Shown here piece by piece: positions 35,937 to 45,483 of a stretch of 64,000 bases of DNA. The notes under the pieces are model-generated. The model saw only the letters and a list, made by a program, of their open reading frames with translations. It had not been told where the DNA came from and did not search any database. A program made the position numbers and the translations under genes. This stretch comes from Mesorhizobium sp. ES1-4 (GTDB lineage: Bacteria > Pseudomonadota > Alphaproteobacteria > Rhizobiales > Rhizobiaceae), in contig NZ_JAIUGV010000009.1 of NCBI RefSeq assembly GCF_020164745.1, positions 1 to 64,000 on the forward strand. The letters are read 5' to 3'. Each line of letters starts with the position of its first letter. Position 1 is the stretch's first letter.

Positions 35937-37823
35937 TCAGCCTTTCGAGATGCCGCGCTCGATCAGCCGGGCAAGGCGCTCCGAAAACGCCTTGGCGTCG
36001 GCCGGCTTGTCGCCGTCGAGCACGCGCGCCTCGTCGTAGAGAAGATGCGCCGCGTCGTCCTTGAAGGACTGCTCGTCGTCGCCGAGCCTGGCCAGTGCCA
36101 GCACGCGCTCATGCCGCGGATTGATTTCGAGGATGGGTTTCGCCGTCTTGTCGAGGCGACCGGCGGCGTTGAGCAGCCGCTCGAACTGCCGGTCGGGACC
36201 GTGTTCCGGAGCCACTAGGCAGACCGCGCTTTCGGTCAGGCGGTCGGAAGCCTTCACGTCCGAGACGGCATCGCCAAGCGCTGATTTGACGAAAGCCAGG
36301 AAGCCGTCGACCTCGGGTGTCGCCGCCGTGTCCGGCTTCTTTGTCTCGTCGAGCAGCGGGATCTCGGAAAGGTCGGCCACGCCCTGCGTCACCGACCTGA
36401 ACGGCTTGCCGTCGAATTCCGGCGCCATCGATGTCCAGAAACTGTCGACCGGGTCGGTGAGGAGCAGCACCTCGATGCCGCGCGCCCTGAAGCCTTCGAG
36501 CTGCGGCGAGGCTTCGAGCCGGGCGCGGTCGTCGCCGGCCATGAAGAAGATCGCCTTCTGGCCTTCCTTCATCGCCGCGACATAGTCGGCAAGGCCGCGC
36601 CAGCCTTCGCCCGATGCGGTCGAGCGGAAGCGGGCGAGCTTCAGCAATTGCTCGCGCCGCTCATGGTCCTCGTAGAGCCCTTCCTTGAGGACGACGCCGA
36701 AATTGTCCCAGATCCTGGCAAAGGCCTCGGCCTCGTTTTCGGCCAGCTTGGCGAGGTCGCCGAGCACGCGGTTGGTCAGGCCCTTGCGGATCGAGGCGAG
36801 CAGCGGGCTTTCCTGGATCATCTCGCGCGAGACGTTGAGCGGCAGGTCGGCGGAATCGACCAGCCCGCGCACGAAGCGCAAATAGCGCGGCAAAAGGTCG
36901 GCGTCGTCGGTGATGAAGACGCGGCGCACATAGAGCTTCAAGCGGCCCTTGCGGTCCTGGTCGAAGAGATCGAACGGACGCGAGCCGGGCACGAAGGCGA
37001 GCGCCGAGTATTCCTGCCGGCCTTCGGCGCGGAAATGGATGGTGGCGGCCGGCTCGTCATACTGGCCGGCGATGCCGCGATAGAAGTCGGTGTATTCCTC
37101 CGGCTTGATCTCGCTCTTCGGCCTGACCCAGAGTGCCGTGCCGTCGGCGATGTCGCGCGCCTCGGCGCCGGGTTTTTCGATGAGCGTGATCGGCACCGGC
37201 ACGTGGCCCGACTGCGACTTGGCCAGCTGCTCCAGCCGGTAGGAGCCGGTGTAGGACACAGCGTCGTCCATGAGATGCAGCACGACGCGGGTGCCGCGCC
37301 TGGGTGCTGCCTCGAGCGGGGCCGGCGCGATCTCGTAGGAGCCCTTGCCGTCGGAGGACCAGCGCCAGGCCTCCTCGCTGCCTGCCAGGCGGCTGATGAC
37401 GTCGACATGGTCGGCCACCATGAAGGCGGAGTAGAAGCCGACGCCGAACTGGCCGATGAGTTGCGTGTCCTCGGTGCCGGTGCCGACGCGCTCGATGAAG
37501 GCGCGCGTGCCCGAGCGGGCGATCGTGCCCAGCGCCTCCGTCATGTCGTCGCGGCTCATGCCGATGCCGTTGTCCTCGACGGTGATCTGCTTGCTGTCGG
37601 GATCGGCCGAAATCGAGATGCGCGGCTTGGGATCGTCGGCCAGCAACTCCGGATGACTGACGGCTTCGAAGCGCAGCTTCTCGCAGGCGTCGGCGGCGTT
37701 GGAAATCAGTTCGCGCAGGAAGACGTCCCTGTCGGAATAGACCGAGTGCACCATCATGTGCAGCAGCCGCGAAACATCCGCCTCGAACGCCTTGGTTTCC
37801 GTCGCTTTTGTGCCTGTCGTCAT
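35937..37823 (-). CDS. htpG: Molecular chaperone HtpG (Hsp90)
   Basis: The 628-residue protein is close to the E. coli length (624). The GHKL ATPase domain contains SVYSDRDVFLRELISNAADACEKLRFEA (catalytic Glu and Asn), VEDNGIGMSRDD and GQFGVGFYSAFMVAD. The middle and C-terminal dimer domains follow (RRVFITDD, VSREMIQESPLL). ATG 37823 yields the usual N-terminus; the upstream 28 codons are spurious. It aids protein folding under heat and other stress. I did not find a recognisable heat-shock promoter. Confidence 0.96.
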   Translation of the reverse strand: MTTGTKATETKAFEADVSRLLHMMVHSVYSDRDVFLRELISNAADACEKLRFEAVSHPELLADDPKPRISISADPDSKQITVEDNGIGMSRDDMTEALGTIARSGTRAFIERVGTGTEDTQLIGQFGVGFYSAFMVADHVDVISRLAGSEEAWRWSSDGKGSYEIAPAPLEAAPRRGTRVVLHLMDDAVSYTGSYRLEQLAKSQSGHVPVPITLIEKPGAEARDIADGTALWVRPKSEIKPEEYTDFYRGIAGQYDEPAATIHFRAEGRQEYSALAFVPGSRPFDLFDQDRKGRLKLYVRRVFITDDADLLPRYLRFVRGLVDSADLPLNVSREMIQESPLLASIRKGLTNRVLGDLAKLAENEAEAFARIWDNFGVVLKEGLYEDHERREQLLKLARFRSTASGEGWRGLADYVAAMKEGQKAIFFMAGDDRARLEASPQLEGFRARGIEVLLLTDPVDSFWTSMAPEFDGKPFRSVTQGVADLSEIPLLDETKKPDTAATPEVDGFLAFVKSALGDAVSDVKASDRLTESAVCLVAPEHGPDRQFERLLNAAGRLDKTAKPILEINPRHERVLALARLGDDEQSFKDDAAHLLYDEARVLDGDKPADAKAFSERLARLIERGISKG

Positions 37824-37986
37824 GCCGAGTTTCCCACGCTGTTCATTCGCCCGCGCGCCAGGGCGCGTCCGGGACTTCCTTTCAACCATTTTCAACCGTG
37901 CTGGCAACCGCGTTCAGCAAGGCCAGCGCGCCGACAATATCGTAACGGGGTGCATTGGCCGCAAGGGGGTCGGAATCGGCGAAGCA

Positions 37987-38033
37987 GCCAATCTCCCCCA
38001 CAGGTGAGGAGATCGGCAGCGTTAGCGCCGCGC
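37987..38033. repeat. Short palindromic repeat, second family copy
   Basis: gccaatctcccccac ... gaggagatcggc followed by agcgttagcgccgcgc, clearly the same family as 13684-13731. A weaker relative may lie at about 24935-24975 (gccgatttcccacc ... gaggagatcggc). It sits in the gap between htpG and the exported protein gene. Confidence 0.6.
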
Positions 38034-38047
38034 CCGTCCCCAGTCGC

Positions 38048-38932
38048 TTATTTGCCGGCCATATGATCCGCCAGCGTCTGCGCCTGGGCAAGCAGCGCGG
38101 GGAAGACGGGGCTGTCAGGCAGGTTCTTGCCCATGCAGGCGCGGAAGTCGCTGTCGCCTTTTGCCCAGACCGCGTCGGCGGCATCGGATGTGTTTTCGTC
38201 GCTGCCGTCGGTGGCTTGCTTGGTCAGTTTCTGGGCGGCGTCGTCGGCTTCTGTCCACACCGCGTCGCAGGCCGCGATCCTCGGGACGGGGGGCATCGCG
38301 GGCGCCTCGGCGATCATGACGCTGTTGCCCTTGACGAGCGTTACGACGACCTCCTGGTCGTAGTTCGGGCCGACATCCTGTGCCCAGCCGCCAAGGCGGG
38401 CGATCGCCATGTCGGCGCCGTCAGGCGCCTTCAGCGTGAAGTCGAGCGTGCTGGTGAAAGCGGCGTCGCTACCGATGGCCTGGGTGTAGAAGGCATCGAG
38501 CTTCAGCGCCGCGTCGAAGCTGGTTGGCAGTTTGAGATCGGCGTCGGTCTCGGCGGCGCGGGATTGCAGCCAGCGCTCGACCAGCCCGCGCGTCGACGCC
38601 ACGATGCTGGGGCCGTCCTCGGTGCCGTGGCGAAGTCCGTCCAGCATGCCGAAGCCGACATCGGAGGAACTGAGGCTTTCGATGTTGATGGTGCCGGCCG
38701 CCGGAAAATCCTTGACGGTGAAAGGCCCCAGAAGCGTGGAAAGGCGCTTTTCGAGATCGGCGCGGGCCTTTTCATTGGCCGCATCGAGTGTTTCGACGGG
38801 AGCGTTCGCGTTTTCCATCGCGGCGATCGCCGCTATCGCCTTGTCGCGCGCGGCGATGTAGTCGTCCTCCGGTGAAGCCGCATGGGCCGCACCGCTCGCC
38901 AGCGCCAATACCAAAGTCCAGGCCAGACGCAT
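38048..38932 (-). CDS. Exported protein of unknown function
   Basis: The 294-residue precursor has a Sec signal (RLAWTLVLALASGAAHA, cleavage near 18). The mature protein is acidic with a long helical start (DDYIAARDKAIAAIAAMENANAP) and no recognisable catalytic motif; two Cys are far apart (IAACDAVW, FRACMGKN). ATG 38932 is preceded by ggaggtt, a good ribosome site. A periplasmic role is likely, function unknown. Confidence 0.7.
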   Translation of the reverse strand: MRLAWTLVLALASGAAHAASPEDDYIAARDKAIAAIAAMENANAPVETLDAANEKARADLEKRLSTLLGPFTVKDFPAAGTINIESLSSSDVGFGMLDGLRHGTEDGPSIVASTRGLVERWLQSRAAETDADLKLPTSFDAALKLDAFYTQAIGSDAAFTSTLDFTLKAPDGADMAIARLGGWAQDVGPNYDQEVVVTLVKGNSVMIAEAPAMPPVPRIAACDAVWTEADDAAQKLTKQATDGSDENTSDAADAVWAKGDSDFRACMGKNLPDSPVFPALLAQAQTLADHMAGK

Positions 38933-39028
38933 CGTGGAACCTCCGTTTCGCAAGCTCTTCGCGTGGCTTGGTGGCGAATGTGCGGCGGGTGAAGTCCTGG
39001 CGAAGCGTTGCAGCCATGCGGGGCGCCG

Positions 39029-39751
39029 TCAGGCGCGCAGTTCCTCCTTATGCGCCCTCACGAGGTCGGCCATGCTGTCGAAGCGGAAATCCACCTTCGG
39101 CATGTCGCCGGGATGCATGGTGGCGCCAAAACCCTGGTCGGCGTGCCGGCGGTGGATCCAGCACGATGCGAGCCCAAGCCGGTTGGCCACGGCGTGATCG
39201 TGGAACAGGCTTTCGGCCGTGTGCAGGACCTCCTTGTCGCCAATCCCGAGCGTCGCCAGCTTTTCGAGCATGTAGTCGAAATTCCGGCGCGACGGCTTAT
39301 AGGAGCCGATGTCCTGCGCCGTGTAGATCGCATCGAAATCGACGCCGAGTTTCCTGTTGCTGAAGGAGAAGCTCGTGTTGTCGACGTTGGAGAGGATGAC
39401 CAGCTGGTAGTGCTGCTTGAGGTATTGCAAGGCGGCGGCTGTATCGGCAAAGGCCGGCCAGTCCTTCACGCTTTGGCCATAGGCGATGCATTCCTCATGC
39501 GTGGCCACCACGCCCCATTCCTCGGCGAGCCGCCTGTAGACGACAGCCAGGAGGTCGCGGTAGCATTTTTGCGGCGTCCAGCTCTGCTGGCTGGATTCGT
39601 GCCTTGCATGCGCCTGCAGGATCTCATCGCGGCTCAGGCCGCGGCCAACCCGCCCGGTCAGCGGCTTCAGGGCTTCGATCATGCCGGATTCCCAATCTAT
39701 CAGCGTGCCGTAGCAGTCGAAGGTCAGGGCCTTGAAATCAGTCAGCTTCAT
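39029..39751 (-). CDS. HAD hydrolase, haloacid dehalogenase type II
   Basis: The 240-residue HAD protein has the nucleophile Asp in ALTFDCYGTLIDWESG, the motif II Ser in VILSNVDNTSFS, the motif III Lys in SYKPSRRNFDYML and an acidic/His-rich region FHDHAVANRLGL. It fits the type II (S)-2-haloacid dehalogenase group, though some relatives are phosphatases; the missing classical DSL active-site dyad cannot be judged by eye. ATG 39751 opens the conserved MKLTDFKALTFD. It is 51 bp downstream of the EamA gene and may share its transcript. Confidence 0.85.
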   Translation of the reverse strand: MKLTDFKALTFDCYGTLIDWESGMIEALKPLTGRVGRGLSRDEILQAHARHESSQQSWTPQKCYRDLLAVVYRRLAEEWGVVATHEECIAYGQSVKDWPAFADTAAALQYLKQHYQLVILSNVDNTSFSFSNRKLGVDFDAIYTAQDIGSYKPSRRNFDYMLEKLATLGIGDKEVLHTAESLFHDHAVANRLGLASCWIHRRHADQGFGATMHPGDMPKVDFRFDSMADLVRAHKEELRA

Positions 39752-39802
39752 GGGGTTCACTCCTTGGGGTGGATGGTTGGGTTGGCGTCTGGTGAAGCGC
39801 TA

Positions 39803-40750
39803 TCACTCGGCCGCTTGCCCCGCGGGCAGCCCGACCGGGCGCGGACCTGCCTTGCCCCTCGATGCCGCGCCGCGCGGCGATGTCAGCCAAACGCCGAACA
39901 GTGTCACCGCGAGGCCGAGGAACATCGCCGCCGAAAGCGGCTCGCCGAAGAGCAGCCAGGCCCACAGCATGGTTACCGGCGGGCTGAGGTAGATCACACT
40001 GCTGACCTGCGCGGCGCTGTGGAGTCGCAGGCTCAAATAGTAGACGCCGTAGCAGAATAAGGTCGAAAACAACACCAGCCAGGCGATGCCGAACTCGAAC
40101 CGGCCATCGAGGGGCGGCATCAGCCCGCCATCCCACCCGGCGCAAACGGCAAAAAGCAACGCTGCCGTCAGGCATTGGATGCACAGGCTCTGGTGGATGG
40201 GCATGTCGATCGTCCCCATCCGTTTCTGCAGCACGGTCGCCAGGGCGAAGACCATCATCGCAGCGATGGTGACCATATAGGCCCAGGCCGGCGCGGTCCC
40301 GAGGCTGAGGCTGTTCAGCGAGACGATCAGCACGCCCAGCACCCCGAGAGCCGTCCCGGTCCATTGCCTCGCTGTCAGCCGGTGGCCCAGAATGGGCCGC
40401 GAAAGTGCCGCGATGGCGAGGGGGACGAGATCCGAGATCAGCGCGACAAGGCCGGTCGGCACGCGCTGGCCGATGGCAAGCGCGAAGCCGCCGAGATAAA
40501 GGAACATCATCGCCACGCCGAACGCCATCTGCTGTATCAAGGCGCGCGCGCCGATGCGCGGCCCGACCATGAGCGCGAAGGGCAGAAGTACCAGTCCCGA
40601 CATCAAGGTCCGCCAGAACAGGACCAGCATGACGCCGGCGCTCTCGCTGGCGTAGCGGATGCCGACGAAGCCGGAACTCCAGCTGACGACCAGGGCGGCC
40701 GCCATCAGCGGCCAGACCAGGCGATGGGGCTGATGTTGCGGGAGCGTCAT
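39803..40750 (-). CDS. EamA/DMT family transporter
   Basis: This 315-residue inner-membrane protein has ten predicted helices in two EamA repeats (first WPLMAAALVVSWSSGFVGIRYASES; second TIAAMMVFALATVLQKRMG ... YLSPPVTMLWAWLLFGEPLS). The motif FGEPLSAAMFLGLAVTLFGVWL is typical. Such proteins export amino acids or metabolites. ATG 40750 is the family start. It is divergent from a LysR gene across 208 bp, so LysR control is likely. Confidence 0.9.
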   Translation of the reverse strand: MTLPQHQPHRLVWPLMAAALVVSWSSGFVGIRYASESAGVMLVLFWRTLMSGLVLLPFALMVGPRIGARALIQQMAFGVAMMFLYLGGFALAIGQRVPTGLVALISDLVPLAIAALSRPILGHRLTARQWTGTALGVLGVLIVSLNSLSLGTAPAWAYMVTIAAMMVFALATVLQKRMGTIDMPIHQSLCIQCLTAALLFAVCAGWDGGLMPPLDGRFEFGIAWLVLFSTLFCYGVYYLSLRLHSAAQVSSVIYLSPPVTMLWAWLLFGEPLSAAMFLGLAVTLFGVWLTSPRGAASRGKAGPRPVGLPAGQAAE

Positions 40751-40958
40751 GCGGTCTCTTCGTCGAAGCGGTGCCGGGGCACCAGGCGGATCACGGTCGA
40801 TCCCGGGTGCGGTTTTATGGCGGCATGAACGCGCCTTTGCACATGACAAATTTCGATGTAACCATGAAACGGCCACTAAATACGGCATCACTATTTGCCT
40901 GCGACCCGGTTCCGCGCCAGGATCTGGAGCATCGCTTTCGTTTCAAACGAGGATTGTC

Positions 40959-41849
40959 ATGGCTGGAGTGATGAGCCGCCGCCTGGATGTCGATGCCCTG
41001 CGGGCGATGGTGGCGATCGAGAAACATGGCGGCGTCACGCGCGCGGCCGAGACGCTCGGCCTGTCGCAGTCGGCCGTCAGCCACAAGATCAGGCGACTGG
41101 AAGCGAGCCTCGACTGCGAAATCCTCAGCCGCAAGGCAAATGCGCCGATGTTCACCAGTTCGGGGCAGGACCTGCTGGGCTATGCCAGGCGCATCCTGGG
41201 CATCCATGACGAGGCGATCCTGAGCCTGTCGAAAAGCACGCTGCAAGGCAAGATCGCGTTGGGGATGACCGAGGATACGACCTGCACGGACCTGTCGCGC
41301 ATTCTTGGCCGGTTTCGCCGGCTCCACCCCGAGGTGAGCGTGCGCACGCAGGTGCGCATGAGCCTTGCCTTGCAGAAGCTCTTGGGCGAGGGGGCGCTCG
41401 ACGCGGCGATCATCCAGGTGTTCCAGCACGAGGTTCGGCCGACCGACATCCTGCTCTTCCGCGAAAGCCTGCATTGGGTGAAGTCGCCCGAGCTGACCCT
41501 GGCGAAAGGCGACCCGGTGCCGTTCCTGTCCTTCGACGACAACTGCTTCTATCGCCGTTGGGGGCTCGATCTCGGCCAGGACGAGGGAACGGTGTTCGAG
41601 ATCGTGTTCGAATGTTCGAGCGCCGCCGGCATCATCGCCGGCGTAACCTCCGGGCTCGGCGTCGCGCTGCTCAGCCAGCGGCATCTGCAAGCCGGCATGG
41701 AGATCGTCGACAAACAGTTCCCCAAGCCTCCGGACCTGGCCTACATCATCCGCCGCGCCCGCAACGCCCGCAATCCCGCGCTGGAGACGCTGGTGAGGGA
41801 GATAGAGACCGAGGTGAGGCGCCACGGGACACTGCAGATCGCGGTGTGA
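40959..41849 (+). CDS. LysR family regulator
   Basis: The 296-residue regulator has the LysR wHTH in residues 8-66 (DVDALRAMVAIEKHGGVTRAAETLGLSQSAVSHKIRRLEASL) and a periplasmic-binding-like effector domain from about residue 90 (KIALGMTEDTTCTDLSRIL). It faces the EamA exporter gene, its probable target. ATG 40959 follows acgagga. Its last 138 codons are duplicated almost exactly at 45484-45897. Confidence 0.92.
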   Translation: MAGVMSRRLDVDALRAMVAIEKHGGVTRAAETLGLSQSAVSHKIRRLEASLDCEILSRKANAPMFTSSGQDLLGYARRILGIHDEAILSLSKSTLQGKIALGMTEDTTCTDLSRILGRFRRLHPEVSVRTQVRMSLALQKLLGEGALDAAIIQVFQHEVRPTDILLFRESLHWVKSPELTLAKGDPVPFLSFDDNCFYRRWGLDLGQDEGTVFEIVFECSSAAGIIAGVTSGLGVALLSQRHLQAGMEIVDKQFPKPPDLAYIIRRARNARNPALETLVREIETEVRRHGTLQIAV

Positions 41850-41854
41850 GGGGG
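41436..41854 (+). repeat. Direct repeat A (partner 45484-45902)
   Basis: The 3' 414 bp of lysR plus five bases recur 4,048 bp downstream, at 45484-45902, in the same orientation. I count five mismatches in about 419 positions, all at third codon positions and all synonymous. Sequence similarity ends abruptly at the left edge; on the right it falls off just past the stop. The repeats enclose the HD/LuxR, barrel and binding-protein genes. Confidence 0.93.
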
Positions 41855-42123
41855 GCAGCGGCCAAGCGGTTTTGGAATGTTCTGCGGAGCCTCGTTCTTT
41901 CTGTGCTTGCCGGCCAATGCCGGACGCCTGTTTTGCGCCTTCATGTTGGTCATCCCGCCGGTTACCACCACGACAGACATCGCTGCGTGTCAACTCCCGA
42001 AGCTCGGGGGTTGCGTGAAAGCCCTCGCGCGGAGCGACGCCCGCGCGCTTTCGTGTCGGGCTTGGGGTTTTCTCCTAGGTATTAACGACAAGCGGGGCTA
42101 ACGTTGCGCAGGGGAGGTGGGCG

Positions 42124-43701
42124 ATGACAAGGGTTTCGATACGCCGGGCGGACTTTATGATGGTCCTGGCCTATGCTTCGGACCTCGCCACCGGCCATTC
42201 ACGCGACTTCGCGCTGAAATCCTGCGTGCTTGCGATGCGGATCGCCGAGCTGGCCGGCCTTTCAGAGCAGGTCCGGCGCAACGCCTACCACCAGTCCATG
42301 CTGCGCTATGTCGGTTGCAATGCCGACACCGACCTTCTGTCGGCCACCTTCGGCGATGAAATCGCGCTCCGCCAGGATCTCGTCGGTCTCGACATGGGCG
42401 ACCGAGCGGAACTGGGCAGGGTCTTCGTACAGTCCTTCAAGCGGCTCTACTATGATCTCGACCCTGACGCGCAGGCCAAGGCTATCGAGGCCGCGATGTC
42501 GCAGGCGCTCGCCGTGGCCCGCCCGGTGCTCACCGCTCATTGCGAGGTCGCGCAGCGCATTGGCGAGCGGCTCGGCCTGTCCGACCAGATCCGGCGCAAT
42601 CTTGGACAGATCTACGAACGCTGGGATGGCAAGGGGCTGCCGCGCGGGTCGAGTGGCGAGGATGTTCTGCCGGCCGTACGCCTGATCACACTGGCGCAGG
42701 ATGCCATCGCGCTCAGCGAAGCCGCCGGTATCGACCGGATGGCCGAAACCATCGCCAGCCGCGCAGACGGCCCCTACGAAGCGGGTCTGGCCCGTCTCGT
42801 CTCCGCTAACTCAGCGGTGTTGATGGAGGGCATCGGCACGACAGTCGACCGTGAGACGATTTTGGCGCTGGAACCCAATCCTCCGGTTATGCTGGACGAA
42901 GCGGCTTGCGACGAGGCGTTCCTCGCCATTGCCGACATGATCGACATGCGCATGCCATTCACGCTGGGCCATTCGCGGATGGTTGCGGAACTGGCCGAAG
43001 GCGGGGGAGCAAGAGCAGGGCTGCCGGCCACTGACGTCCAAGCGCTGCGCTGGGCGGGCTGTATCCATGACATTGGCGAACTCGTGGTGCCGGTGGCGAC
43101 CTGGATGCGCAACGGTCCGCTGTCGGTTCGCGAGCGCGACGCGGCGCAACTGCACGCATATTATGGCGAGCGGGCGCTCGCCTCCTTTGGCCGCGACGGC
43201 GATGCGATGGCCGGGCTCGTGCTTCGCCATCACGAGCGCCTGGACGGCTCGGGCTATCACCGCAAGGTCGGCGGCTCCGACCTGTCGCCGGCGGCTCGGA
43301 TCCTGGCCGCTGCCGAGGCGTTCCAGACGTCGCGGGAGGAGCGTCCACACCGCAAAGCGATGTCCAGCGAGGCGGCGGCGGCGCAGCTCCGCACTGCCGT
43401 TCGCGAGGGCTGTATCTGTCCCGACGCCGCCGAGGCGGTACTGTCCTTTGCCGGGCAGCCGTCGCGCCGGGCGCCGCCCCGGCCGCTGGCCGGCATGACG
43501 TCGCGCGAGATCGAGGTGCTGCGCCTGATAGCCGCCGGACTTACGGCGAAGGAGGCGGCACGCAAGCTGGATATTTCGCCCAAAACCGCCGACCACCATA
43601 TCCAGAGCGTCTATTCCAAGATCGGAGTGACCACCCGCGCCGCCGCTGTGCTCTATGCTGTCGAGCACAGTCTCATCCGACCGGGCGAAACGCAGGTATA
43701 G
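42124..43701 (+). CDS. HD-domain protein with LuxR-type HTH
   Basis: The 525-residue protein holds two HD-type domains. The N-terminal one is degenerate (GHSRDFALKSCVLAMRIAELAG, later YERWDGKGLPRG). The second, around residues 275-420, keeps HDIGEL and HHERLDGSGYH, similar to HD-GYP phosphodiesterases but with changes at the GYP and lysine positions, so activity on cyclic di-GMP is uncertain. The last 65 residues are a LuxR HTH (MTSREIEVLRLIAAGLTAKEAA, KTADHHIQSVYSKIGV). It is likely a signal-responsive transcription factor, and sits just inside repeat A. Confidence 0.85.
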   Translation: MTRVSIRRADFMMVLAYASDLATGHSRDFALKSCVLAMRIAELAGLSEQVRRNAYHQSMLRYVGCNADTDLLSATFGDEIALRQDLVGLDMGDRAELGRVFVQSFKRLYYDLDPDAQAKAIEAAMSQALAVARPVLTAHCEVAQRIGERLGLSDQIRRNLGQIYERWDGKGLPRGSSGEDVLPAVRLITLAQDAIALSEAAGIDRMAETIASRADGPYEAGLARLVSANSAVLMEGIGTTVDRETILALEPNPPVMLDEAACDEAFLAIADMIDMRMPFTLGHSRMVAELAEGGGARAGLPATDVQALRWAGCIHDIGELVVPVATWMRNGPLSVRERDAAQLHAYYGERALASFGRDGDAMAGLVLRHHERLDGSGYHRKVGGSDLSPAARILAAAEAFQTSREERPHRKAMSSEAAAAQLRTAVREGCICPDAAEAVLSFAGQPSRRAPPRPLAGMTSREIEVLRLIAAGLTAKEAARKLDISPKTADHHIQSVYSKIGVTTRAAAVLYAVEHSLIRPGETQV

Positions 43702-43791
43702 GGAATCCACCCCATGTGCGCCTGCTCCGGGGCGCGCATCGTGCTCCTGTCGACGACCAATGGTGGCCGCGACCGACAGGAGGGTAATCCC

Positions 43792-44064
43792 ATGCTTCTC
43801 GCAACGACCAAGGTGGCGGACGTCGACCGCTTCATCCGTATCTTTTCGACCAAGGGCGCCGACAAGCGCCGGCTGCACGGCTCGAATGGCGCAACCGTGT
43901 TCCGCGACCCGAGCGAAACCGACCGCGTCTGGGCGATCTTCGACTGGGACGCCGAGGGTTGGAAGAACTTTGTGTCGGATCCCGAAGTGCCGGCGATCCT
44001 GCAAGAAGCAGGCCATGTCGGCAAGCCGCAGGCCGCACTGCTGCTCGGCCACTACGAGGCTTGA
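43792..44064 (+). CDS. Small dimeric alpha/beta-barrel protein
   Basis: The 90-residue protein begins MLLATTKVADVDRFIRIFS and continues with HGSNGATVFRDPSETDRVWAIFDWDAEGW, a pattern of ferredoxin-like dimeric barrels related to ABM/cyclase-type small proteins. No catalytic motif is evident. ATG 43792 follows acaggaggg, a near-perfect ribosome site; the longer frame upstream lacks one. It lies between the HD/LuxR gene and the binding-protein gene, same strand, probably one operon. Confidence 0.7.
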   Translation: MLLATTKVADVDRFIRIFSTKGADKRRLHGSNGATVFRDPSETDRVWAIFDWDAEGWKNFVSDPEVPAILQEAGHVGKPQAALLLGHYEA

Positions 44065-44153
44065 ATCCGAGCTCGCGCGCCGTCTGCCATCGGCGACGGC
44101 GCGCCCGACGAACCCGGAGATGAAACCCTAAATTACAATATCGGAGAGATCAG

Positions 44154-45287
44154 ATGAACCAGAATCCCATCAAGATCGGCCTCATCGCCGAACTCACCGG
44201 CCCCTTGTCCTTCATGGGGATTGCCAACGCGAACCTCACGACCATGCTTATCGACGACATCAACGCTGGCGGCGGCCTCCTCGGTCGGCCGGTGAAGCTC
44301 ATCATCGAGGATGGCGAGACCACCGAGAGCGCCGCCAAGGCAAGAGCCGCGAAACTCGTGGATGTCGACAAGGTCGACCTGGTCGTTGGCGGCATCTACA
44401 GCTCGACCCGCCTGGCCATCAAGAGCGAGGCGGTCACACGCGGCAAGACGCTCTACATCTACACCGAGCAGTATGAGGGACAGGAGAACGACCCCTTGAT
44501 CTTCTGCACCGGTCCGGTGCCCGCGCAGCAGGTCGAGCCGCTGATACCATGGCTCATGAAGAGCACCGGGGCAAAGCGGTTCTATTTGCCGTCGGCCGAC
44601 TACATCTGGCCCCATATTTTGAACAAGGCAGCGAGCCGGGTGGTGCGCGCCAATGGCGGCGAGATCGCCGGCGAGGAGTATTTCCCGCTCGATACCGTCG
44701 ATTTCCGAAGGACGGTGCAGCAGATCATGGCCAGCGGCGCCGACGTGGTGTTCAACACGATCGTTCCGCCGGGCCTCACGCCTTTCCTCGAAGAACTGCA
44801 CAAGGCCGGTTTCGGCAAGCGCGGCGGCCGGATTGTCTGCACCTATTTCGACGAGAATTTCCTAAATCTTGTCCCGTTCGAGCAGATCGAGGGCCTGTAC
44901 AGCTGCCTCGACTATTATCAGGAGCTCGACGATCCGTTTGGCCGCGCGCTCCTGCGGCGATACAGCGACCGGTTCCCCGGCAGTGCGATGTTGACGGCAG
45001 GCAGCGGCTGCACCGGCCATTACCGGGCGATCAAGATGTGGGAAGCGGCGGTGAACGAGGCCGGCACGGTGGAGCGTGACGCGGTCATCCGCGCGCTCGA
45101 TCATGCTCGGATCGGCGAGGGACCGGGCGGCCCGGCCGAAATGGTTCCCGGCCAACACCATGTTCGCATGAACATGTACATCGCCCAGGCGCAGCGCGGC
45201 CGCTTCCGGGTGGTGAAGAACCTGGGTCCTATCGATCCGAACGAGCGCGTGCTCACCGGCGAACTCTACCTCGACACCGTGGGGTGA
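44154..45287 (+). CDS. AmiC/UrtA-type ligand-binding protein without signal peptide
   Basis: The 377-residue type I periplasmic-binding fold protein has IKIGLIAELTGPLSFMGIANANLTT at the start, VDLVVGGIYSSTRLAI and GLYSCLDYYQELDDP, the pattern of urea/short-chain amide binding proteins. No signal sequence is present: the fold starts at residue 6. This matches the cytosolic sensor AmiC rather than a transporter component, and no permease or ATPase genes are adjacent. The ATG follows ggagagatcag. I infer a cytosolic amide or urea sensor paired with the HD/LuxR regulator upstream. Confidence 0.8.
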   Translation: MNQNPIKIGLIAELTGPLSFMGIANANLTTMLIDDINAGGGLLGRPVKLIIEDGETTESAAKARAAKLVDVDKVDLVVGGIYSSTRLAIKSEAVTRGKTLYIYTEQYEGQENDPLIFCTGPVPAQQVEPLIPWLMKSTGAKRFYLPSADYIWPHILNKAASRVVRANGGEIAGEEYFPLDTVDFRRTVQQIMASGADVVFNTIVPPGLTPFLEELHKAGFGKRGGRIVCTYFDENFLNLVPFEQIEGLYSCLDYYQELDDPFGRALLRRYSDRFPGSAMLTAGSGCTGHYRAIKMWEAAVNEAGTVERDAVIRALDHARIGEGPGGPAEMVPGQHHVRMNMYIAQAQRGRFRVVKNLGPIDPNERVLTGELYLDTVG

Positions 45288-45483
45288 CTTAGCAGCGTCA
45301 ATCCGGTTCTTACAGATGGCGGGGGCGGCCAATTGCGTGCCCTCGCCACCCAACCAAACCCGCAGTGACTGTCTCAATCCCACCCATAAAGCAGCGCATT
45401 TGGCGCAATGGACAGCTACCTGCCACCAATCTCACGCCGACCATTGAAGCACAACCGTCGCCAACCCCCTGGTTGCCGCGCCG

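Noticed and set aside
41877..42101. A 74-residue plus-strand frame between lysR and the HD/LuxR gene
   Set aside because: No ribosome site or family resemblance; it lies in the region where the repeat flank ends.
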